From the NCBI GenBank assembly GCA_954871525.1, contig OX940864.1, positions 27,212,001 through 27,276,000 on the forward strand: a DNA stretch of 64,000 nucleotides. The letters run 5' to 3'. The stretch is from Parietaria judaica. Taxonomy: Eukaryota; Streptophyta; Magnoliopsida; Rosales; Urticaceae. The notes below the pieces were generated by a model. It made no database searches, was not told the origin of the DNA, and saw only the letters and a list, made by a program, of their open reading frames with translations. Numbering within the stretch: the stretch's first letter is position 1; every line of letters begins with the position of its first letter. Both the position numbers and the translations under genes were made by a program. This document shows positions 56,501 through 64,000 of this stretch, one piece after another.

Positions 56501-58676
56501 TGGGTACCTGGTCATCAAGTACTTCGTCGATGCGCACCTGGTCGACGTAAATTATGTCGACCACCTGGTCGACGTGAGTCGGGTCGACTTCTTTCCTAGT
56601 CAACTAGCTTGCCACTGCTCAAACCCATCGTCTCATCGGCGAACATAAGTACGGGTCGTCGGTGTGAAATCTCACTGATTCACCTCCTCGTCGCGATTCT
56701 CAGTATGGAACTCATTCTCATAAGGCCCATAATGATGAAAATTGTAGCACTTCACTATGCTCTTGTCCTTGCGGGTGGTGCCGTTTTGGCGGGGAGTGCT
56801 ACTGCCTTAACCTCGCTGGTCTCGACCATGCCCTCGACTTTGGTCTCTGCCACGTCCATGGCTCTCGCTACCGTATCAACAACGACTCGACGAGCTGGAA
56901 GAAGAACCTTCTATTAGAAGTGTTCGGGTCAATATTTAGTGGAACCATGAATATTAACACTCCCCTGTGAAGATCGATTTACAAAAAAAATATACTCACA
57001 AAAATTAATTATTGTCCGTCATGCGACACGTGTGAGGTAACCATTTAAACTATTTTAACGAGGATTAGAGCCGCACACCAATAATCCTCGTTACCCCAGC
57101 CGGTGTACACAACACAAAAATTAATTTTGCTCGATCGTATTAAAATAATTTTCAACACTTTACATACTCGTAATAATTGTGCTATGAGTAAAAATAAACA
57201 ATCATCAAAATCAATAAACACACAAATGTGTACATGACAGTTTGACAATTTTGTCAGCCCACTCTTATTTTCAAGAATTCTGTGCCTCCTTTATCCGTGC
57301 GAATTTTTGAAGAAGATAGCTCCCAATCGTCTTCCGATGTATTCTCCGGAACTCGATCGCCAGCATATGTGAGCTCCTAGTGAATAATCACTAAACCCTA
57401 AAAGCAAAAACCCAGGAAATTTTTTCCCAAGAAATTCGCAGAAACCCTAAAGAGAGAGGCGATTTTTCTACGGCTAAGAGTTGCTTTTTGTGATTTCTGG
57501 ACTCTCCAATTTATAGGAAACTTGACCAACCATTTTTTAGAAAATCCCTCAACCACTTAGAGAGATTTGCTCAACCACTTGAAAATATTCACTCAAAGAT
57601 TTAAATCTTTGAAAAAGATTTGATTTAACTAATTAAACCAAATAAGAATAAATCCAAAATAAATCTATTATGAAAGTATCACATAAGATTTAAAAAACTA
57701 AATCCCACATTATTTTCAAGATTTAAAATCGCCAATATTATTTAAATATAATTCAAAAACTTATTTAAATATCCTATATTCTCTCATGTCTAATCCTAAA
57801 ATCTCGCTGCTTCCACTGTGTCACACTTGTGAACCACACAACCTAGTTCAGCTTGTCTTAATTTACTTGTCCTGACTTGCTCTCCTGAACGAGGTCGTCT
57901 AGACCGAGTCGCCGAGCCCTGGTCGACTGGTGCATGCTCGTCGCAACCTGCTCGTCGTGACCATCTCATCGCGACTTGCTCATTGTGACCTGCTGGTCGC
58001 TAGATACTGCTCGTCGCGACCTGCTGACCAGCCTTTCAGCGACTAGGTTTTGTATTCCTGATTGCTTGTTGGTTCAGTGAGGTGAACATGGTCGAGCTTA
58101 TCCTCACACATCCGACTTTCTGGTCTCAAGCTCATGCCCACCAAGATGTCTGGTTCTTTCCGAACCTAGATGCTTTCAGTCGTAGCTGCGGATCTAGACC
58201 AAAATCAGTCACCACCGACTCGTAAGAAACTGTAATCATTGATTAAGTCAAACAGTTTGACCTTTAAAAAATTATTGGGTTAGTGTCCCATACCAATAAC
58301 CCTGTCAAACTGTCTGTTTCAAAATTAATTTACAGTTAATTTTCCCGATCATGATGAATTAATTATTTTAATTTATTTAACTCGTTCTTTATTTTAATTC
58401 TGAGCCATGAGTATTAATAATTAATCTTAATCAATAGTCTCTAGAACGTGTACCTTTTTCCTGAAGTTTTTGACACGGATCTTGATTCTTTGAGAAGCTT
58501 TCTGACTCCGTTCTTCAAGCCTTCCTGCGATTTCTGTGAAGAAGATGCTTCCAGAAGTCTTCCGATGTATTCTCCAGGATTACGTCGCCAAGAGGTGTGA
58601 GCTCTCACTGGATAAAAACCCCAAGCCCTAAATCGAAAAATCCCTAAGAAAAGCCCATAGAATTTTACAGAAACTA

Positions 58677-58708
<32 letters not shown>

Positions 58709-61700
58709 TGAGAGAATTCGAATTCTCCGAAGAGAGTATTGTGTGGTGTGTGGTGTGTGTGTTATGTGGTTTCTCGGTTACCCTATTTATAGGGAAATGC
58801 CCAACCACTTTAGAGAACATCTCTCAACCAATTATGAAAGATTTATTCTAACAACTTGGAGATATTCCCTCAAAGATTTGATTAAATCAAATAAAGAATA
58901 AATCCAATTTAAATCTTTTCTGGAAAAACCCTAAAAGATTTAATAAATCAAATCTTTTATTTTTCAAGATTTATTTATTAAAATCGAATTTCTTATATAA
59001 ATATAAATCGATTTTAATTATTCTCTCTATTAAATATTTCAGGCATAAATACCAATATTTAATTTCTCTAATTTTTTATTTAAATAATAGTGTCATTTTT
59101 AGTCTAAGACCAAAAAAAAACTGTTATTATCATAAATCTCAAACCGTTTGTCAGATTGACACGATTCAAAAAGATAACTGAACCAAAATTTAATTTCCCA
59201 CAACCATAGGGATGTCTTAGGATTAAATTCAATCATATTTTTACGTTTTCACTGGCATACTAAACTTTTGTACTTTTGCCACTATTTAGGGTAATCAGTA
59301 ATTCGTGACAACAATCACGAACCAAGTCTGATTCGAGTATCCATTCAAATGACACATTTGAACATGATTGCGATGTCATCCTTTATAGAGGTACAAAGGG
59401 GACTAATGGACATACACACTCGAGCTACGGTAAAAGCTTAGACTTTTACCAACCTCGATTACATTCCACTATAGTTCTCGACTGAACTCTTAAGTGTTTA
59501 TGATTATTATCTTCCTGAATACAGGTTTCCATTGATTCAATCAGATTTCTGGTATGCTAGGTTTTCGTGTTATTATGACACTGATCAAAAGGGTGATCAT
59601 TACCGTTCTGCCCTTTTTGATGACACTATCATATTCTTATGATCCTTACAAACTACTCACTAACAAGACGATGAATATAATGAGCTAATCATGAGTACTT
59701 GTTTGTTTCCATGAATCACAATAAGAATATCAAAAAGATATTGTCCATATCTGCTATTGTGCAACTTATCCGGTCAACCGTCTAATCCCAAAATAAAAGT
59801 ATTAGGAGTACCAAGCTGTAGTCTGTAACGATTAAATCAAAGATTATACAATTTGAACCGTACAAGTCCATAATGCTCAGGAAATCAATCTATTTCTATC
59901 TGATCATCTAAGTGACCCTATCGTACTATCATCAGTGACTGACTTATTTGATGATTTTGGATGTGATGAGTCTAGTCCGCCCAATATGAAGACACTTCAT
60001 ACTTGACAAACTTAACAGTGCACGAACTACACTATGATCCGGTAATAGATCATCACATAAATGTGATTAAGTTCATAAATGGTCGCTCATGCCTTAGAAA
60101 TTCCCATTTCTAATCTAGACCATGGACAATTTAAGTTCTTTACTCTTGATAGTCAAACCTCCTCAAAATAGACTACTTGTGATGACTAAGCACGATAGCA
60201 ACGTTAAAGAACTATGGATCAAACATTCAATTAATATTATCTATGTATAATCCAAAGATAACTATATAAGATAACTTTAATAAGTACTATTCATTCTTAG
60301 GAAAAAGACCACAATCTTATACAAGCGGGATTAGCATCTGAATAGAGGGCATATATAAAATATGTCCAACAAGTGCCTTGTTCTTGGTTGGCGTGGCCTG
60401 TCCGCCAGAACCTTGACTAGCCTGTCTACGACAAGGTTGTTTGCGACGAGGTCCTTCTAACCTGGTCGACTTGGTTTTGCCGTCCTGGTCGGTCCTCCAC
60501 TCTACGAGCTGATCTAGGTCGAGTTTAACCTCACATAGACCAATAATCACTTATTCGGTTAGATATAAATTATAGTCTTATATATTATGAGCGAAGAATT
60601 AGTTTCTCAGGCACATATCTTCCTTTTCTCTCTCTTTCTAAATATTACAAAACTTCATAACTTTTTACCCGAGCCTCAGATTGACCCAAATAGTGCTATA
60701 CTATTAAAAATCCAACTCGACAGAAATCTAATGACAAGTGGAAAGAGATAGTTTTTACGTTTATGTGCGAATTTATTAATAAAAATAATTACTATATAGA
60801 GTAATTAATGAATAAATCTTGATTAATTATTAAAATAATTTATTCGTATATATCTTGCACGTAAATAATTTATTAATAAAATTAATATAAATGTATATTT
60901 CTATTATTTAAATAATTTGTAAAAATTAGTTTCTTGATAAAATTAAAATTGAAGTAAAAGTATTTATTAATAAAATATAAAAATAAATTAATTATTATAC
61001 TAATTTATTAAAGTAGTGAACTAATTAATTTATGAAATAATGAACATTAATTTTTTTGATAAAATTAAAAACTCAAATAAATTAAAGTTCCATATACAAT
61101 AATATTTGCTGTCATGAAACTAAATATTTTGATAACATGTTATTTATCTTATCTTACACTTACACATGTGTCTTGCAACATAAACGAATTAATTTTCATA
61201 TATATTTATATATATCATATATTTATATTTCAAAAACATACTGCATTCAGATATTAAAAAAACAAAAACCTGGCTCAATTTTTGTGTTATTCATATTTCA
61301 TGCAACATCTTATTATTTAGATATATTTAGATGTAGTTTGAATCTAAGTGTAAACAGATGCGGTTGAAGCATTCTTTTGTAGCCTCCCAGCTCAAAAATA
61401 TAGGTTTAAGTACTTGACAGTTGATTTAGCTCGTACCTACTTATGTGATTGCGGTTTTTACAGATACGGATCAGTGTTCAAAACAAGTTTGTTCAGTCAA
61501 AAGATGGTCATTATAACCGATTTTGAAGCAAGTCAACTCGTTTTTCGAAAAGAAGAAGAGTGTTTGGAAGCTGCATTATCGGAAAGTTTTTTCCCGGTTT
61601 TCGAACAGAGTAGCGCGTTAGTATCTGCAGGGTCCATTCATAAGTACGTTAAGAATTTGAACATGCAGTTGGTTGGACTTGAAAGCTTGCAGAGAAAAAT

Positions 61701-61800
61701 TATACAGGATTTGAATGAATCCACACAAAGACACATTCATTCATGGGCTAACCGTGGCGTTTTCGATGTTAGCGCAGCTGCCTCAGATGTGAGCAACTCA

Positions 61801-61834
<34 letters not shown>

Positions 61835-63044
61835 TATATATAATTAAATTGAGCTAGTATATTAATCATGCATACAGAAAAAAATATTGAAAATGGTTCA
61901 CCCTATCAACACATTATCTCTATATTATTTCACATTATATGAAATATTTCTCTTGATTATATTTCAGATGATATTTGAATATTTTGCCAACAAGCTCATG
62001 AGTTACAACGAAGAAAAAGATTCGAAGAAATTGAAAAAAAATTGCGATGCATTTGTGAAAGGCCTAGTATCATTTCCATTGAACCTTCCCGGAACCACTT
62101 ATCGCGCTTGTTTGAAGGTAATTTTTTATTGAATTTCGTTAGTTACTTTGCAGTTTCATTTAGTTTATTATTATGTTTAAATGCAATTACTTCATATTTT
62201 CTTGTTATCCCTTGTCTCATGAAGTTGTGCAAGAATTATCAAAAAGTAAATAAATTTTTATGTATTGTGACAGCTTATTTGTTATCTCTGTAAGTTTTAT
62301 TTCCTCGTTCTAAAAGGTATCCAACTTGAATGAAGATTATTTTTATAAGAAAAAAAAATTGGTACAATTTTTATTCTTCAACTAATTCAGTCATCTAAAG
62401 AAATAAAAAAAGATAATGAAAAGAAGAATATTTAAGATAAAAACAAAAAATAAAATCTATTCAAAACCTGAAAAATAATTCGAATTCGTAAACCAAATAC
62501 AATTTCGTATCATGAGCCATGACCCCTGAATGAATGCTTTATATATATGGTAAAATTCATATGATCTAATATATGTGTTTATATATGATATATGAACACA
62601 TATATTGTGTATACACATGATACATCGTATAGTCCAGGGGCAAAACTAGAGGCGTATTATGAAATTACTTATGTCACCTCTACCTTTTGTGAAAAGTAAA
62701 ATTTGTATACTCATTATGAGAAAATAATATATATTAATAAACCATGGTTTTTATTTTCAAAGCAAAAAGTTGTAGCCACTATTTGAAATGTTACATTTTT
62801 GTAGGGACGTGAGAAATTAATTGGAATAATCCAAGAAATAATTGAAGAGAGAAAGGAAGAAGAAGGTGATTTTCTTGATCATTTGCTTGAGGAAGTGAAG
62901 AAGGAAGACACAATTATGACTAAATCGCTTGCGAGAGACTTTTGCTTTGCTTTTCTCGTTGCCACGTATGTGAATACATACGCAACGATCACAATTGCAA
63001 TGAATCTAATCTCTGAACACCCACCAGTTCTTGCTCAATTAAAG
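53525..63044 (+). CDS. CYP87-like cytochrome P450, exons 1-4 (3' end outside window)
   Basis: Exons 53525-53733, 61464-61788, 61968-62117 and 62805-63044 join in frame through GT-AG introns to 308 residues; a full P450 has about 470. Residues 1-20 form the membrane anchor of an ER enzyme. The proline hinge LPPGSMGFPIIGE and PPFIRKRM follow. YGSVFKTSL opens exon 2, and FPLNLPGTTYRACLKGREK (exon 3/4 joint) is typical of the CYP85 clan, closest in wording to CYP87. CYP87 enzymes oxidise sterols and triterpenoids in some plants; the substrate here is unknown. The I-helix (ATYVNT, residues 281-286) lacks the acid-Thr pair seen in most P450s. The K-helix ExxR, PERF and haem Cys must lie in later exons. 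All splice sites are canonical and the joined frame has no stop in the part seen. Confidence 0.8.
54280..55099 (-). repeat. Left LTR of CopG
   Basis: Shares CTCATGTCTAATCCTAAAAT, CCGACTTTCTGGTCTC and TCTTGGTTGGC with the right LTR pieces. The final CTCACATTCTCCCCC is the LTR/purine-tract junction on the minus strand. Confidence 0.82.
55100..56940 (-). pseudogene. CopG gag-pol scraps
   Basis: Read on the minus strand: a degenerate zinc knuckle at about 56735 (CYNFHHYG, where CYNCxKxGH is expected). Low-level gag/protease words follow. A linker has EEGEPKESSVEFILEEE (about 55900). RNase H scraps follow (TGFIDLDLTGDVRDRK, then LSSCEAEFMAVTEGS) near 55400-55250, and the RNase H tail (VKFAEMREMLGVKK) ends near 55120. 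Integrase and RT are almost wholly deleted. Confidence 0.7.
56980..57778 (-). repeat. Truncated copy of a second LTR type (LTR-B)
   Basis: Shares GTCTTCCGATGTATTCTCC, CCAATTTATAGG, and the CTCAACCACTT / CTCAAAGATTT series with 58440-58960. It lies between the gag scraps and the right LTR of CopG. The start is uncertain. Confidence 0.65.
58167..60371 (-). mobile_element. Solo LTR (LTR-B), about 2.2 kb, inside CopG LTR
   Basis: It interrupts the CopG right LTR at CCTAGATGC / CCTTGTTCTTGG. On the minus strand it begins TGTTGGACATATTTTATAT and ends near TACGACTGAAAGCA, both usual for long plant Copia LTRs. Contains a (GA)n run (58680-58710) and GGTTACCCTATTTATAGGG (TATA region, about 58777). The bordering 5-mers do not match clearly, so the target duplication is undecided. 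No coding sequence. Confidence 0.65.
60536..61463 (+). other. Rest of P450 intron 1, AT-rich
   Basis: No repeat recognised. The acceptor CAG is at 61461-61463. Confidence 0.6.
61803..61830. repeat. (TA)n microsatellite in P450 intron 2
   Basis: About 14 TA units just after the exon 2 donor (61789). Confidence 0.9.
62118..62804 (+). other. P450 intron 3
   Basis: 687 bp, donor AAG/GTAATT, acceptor TTTTTGTAG/GGACGT. AT-rich with an ATATATGTG-type run near 62560-62620; no gene. Confidence 0.7.
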
Positions 63045-63194
63045 GTATTTCGAATTTCTTCGTAGCTTCTTTCTCCATTTGTTAAATAATAAAATGATAA
63101 TGCTAATATATATTATTCTTTAAAATCTATAGTTCTTTTAAATCGTTGTTAGGACCAGATATTGCCACTTGAGACGGACATTTCATAAGTGGTC

Positions 63195-64000
63195 CTGCCC
63201 GGCCGGCCTTTTCGTTAGGTGCGGGCTGCGGCATAGGCAAGGTTGCCCAGCCTGTCGGCTGGTTCCGGATGGGCCCGCTTGCTTGTATCAATGCCGGCCT
63301 TGATGGTAGGCCTGATAGGCGTGGCCTAGGGCCCGAGATATATTGAAAAATTGAGGGCCCATATTTTGATGGTTATATATATAGTTTATTAAATCTTTTA
63401 TTTTTCTCAATCTTTTTCACCAACTCTGCGACACACAAATACAAGAAAGAGGTAATTTATTACTAGAACAAATCACATAGAATTTTTTTTATAAAGTTTA
63501 TTCTTGATTCTTGGGCCCAAGTATAATGCTATTAGATAAGATTATAAAACACTGTGAATGTTGTATTGGTGAATGGTGATTATTTGATTGTCACGGGTTC
63601 ATTTTAATTTGATCAATGGAAATAGTTATATAGCATTTTGTGGTTATCACACTAGCTATTTGATCTATTTATTTTATATTGTTTGTAAATTATTTTATTT
63701 TTATACTTAAGTAATTATGTCGAATTGAATTCATGATTTCATTACTGAAATTTAATAGGGTTTCGTTATATAAAATTTAAGTAGTATTTTTTGCTTTGAA
63801 ATTCAATTGTACTTATTTACTACGGGCCCAAAAAATTTAGCTCGCGTAGGGCATCCTAAAACTCAGGGCCGGCCCTGGCTTGATTTTAAGGGGAAGGAAA
63901 AAAAAAAAAGATTAAGTCAGTTTGTAATTTAAGACAAATAAATGAAAATCTTCTAAAAAAATATGATTGGGCGGGCAAACTTGCCCACCATTGAAAATCA
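63195..64000. mobile_element. Nested GC-ended elements in P450 intron 4 (runs off the window)
   Basis: About 63195-63290 and 63875-64000 hold GGCCCGCTTG / GCGGGCAAACTTGCCC words like the element at 22742. Between them, about 63290-63880, lies another element: its right end CAGGGCCGGCCCTGG is clear, while the left end (TGCCGGCCTTGATGG) is only partly complementary. Non-coding. The right limit of the outer element is beyond the window. Confidence 0.45.

Larger units (their letters stand above)
54280..60535 (-). mobile_element. CopG: Copia relic (minus strand) inside P450 intron 1
   Basis: The left LTR is 54280-55099 (820 bp, TGTTGGTTCTAAACTGG...TTTAACCTCACA). A heavily decayed interior runs 55100-56940. 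The right LTR is in two parts, about 57779-58166 and 60372-60535, separated by another LTR. The sequence left of it is TAGTT and right of it TAGAC, so no clean target duplication. LTR ends (TGTGAGGTTAAAC on the minus strand) relate it loosely to the CopA family. GACCTGCTCGTCGCGACC words crowd both LTRs. Confidence 0.78.
53734..61463 (+). other. Intron 1 of the P450, 7,730 bp, filled by retrotransposons
   Basis: Donor AAG/GTATTG and acceptor TTTTTACAG/ATACGG, phase 2. About 53734-54274 and 60536-61463 look like original AT-rich intron; the rest is CopG and a second LTR type. Confidence 0.75.

Noticed and set aside
60317..60550. 77-codon minus-strand ORF
   Set aside because: It spans the junction of two LTRs and has no coding similarity.
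1..64000. Integrated virus (caulimovirus-type) sequence
   Set aside because: All RT-containing regions have Copia order (integrase before RT) and LTRs; no movement-protein or coat-like frames were seen.
1..64000. tRNA, rRNA or known small RNA genes
   Set aside because: No cloverleaf-like or conserved rRNA sequence was noticed on reading; PBS matches to tRNA-Met are only the usual short primer sites.

Overview
This window is from a nuclear chromosome of a flowering plant, most likely a eudicot. The evidence is two spliced specialised-metabolism gene families (UDP-glycosyltransferase and CYP87-like cytochrome P450), GT-AG introns, AT-rich intergenic DNA, and several layers of Copia retrotransposons, hAT-type and Mutator-type elements. 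The species cannot be named from the sequence. The UGT resembles the UGT709 group, which includes the 7-deoxyloganetic acid glucosyltransferases of iridoid-producing plants; that is a family resemblance, not a demonstrated function.

Layout. 0-1.4 kb: second exon of a UGT copy broken by a frameshift. 1.77-7.0 kb: Copia element CopA, with 475-bp LTRs and a 5-bp target duplication, decayed. 7.0-10.4 kb: a 1.1-kb hAT-type element and a 993-bp near-perfect foldback element with a 9-bp target duplication. 10.68-12.24 kb: a two-exon UGT gene that looks intact. 12.5-13.1 kb: a LINE RNase H relic and an LTR scrap. 13.3-18.2 kb: Copia element CopB. 19.4-22.7 kb: CopC (minus strand), internally rearranged. 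22.7-30.1 kb: a three-level nest, in which a GC-ended hAT-like element is split by CopD (minus strand), whose right LTR is itself split by a 797-bp hAT element.

30.5-36.1 kb: tandem repeats, a relic of CYP87 exon 1, a Gypsy-like solo LTR carrying a 588-bp hAT element, and 150-bp and 312-bp tandem units. 36.2-43.07 kb: an unusual transposon-like region strewn with the palindrome GCCGCGGC and its decay products. It carries a BED zinc-finger ORF, three tandem 999-bp units and a minus-strand, spliced but broken gene of the putative plant transposon (Transposase_32) type. 43.08-44.8 kb: the 3' half of CopE with an open RT-RNase H frame. 45.5-47.1 kb: a 264-bp hAT MITE, a pyrimidine-rich stretch and a long-TIR MITE. 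47.1-51.1 kb: deletion derivative CopF. 51.5-53.1 kb: another CYP87 promoter/exon-1 relic and a hAT-like element.

53.5-63.04 kb: the first four exons of a CYP87-like P450. Intron 1 is 7.73 kb and filled by Copia CopG and another LTR type. The remaining exons, including the haem-binding region, lie beyond the window, after a nested GC-rich element at 63.2-64 kb.

The two host genes (UGT and P450) are about 41 kb apart and there is no direct evidence that they act together. Most of the sequence is a record of repeated transposition and decay around two families that have duplicated locally: UGT twice and CYP87 5' ends at least three to four times. The strongest points for follow-up are the GCCGCGGC element with its 999-bp triplication, the hairpin-forming foldback just upstream of the UGT start, the UGT gene-conversion-like tract, and the non-canonical I-helix of the P450.
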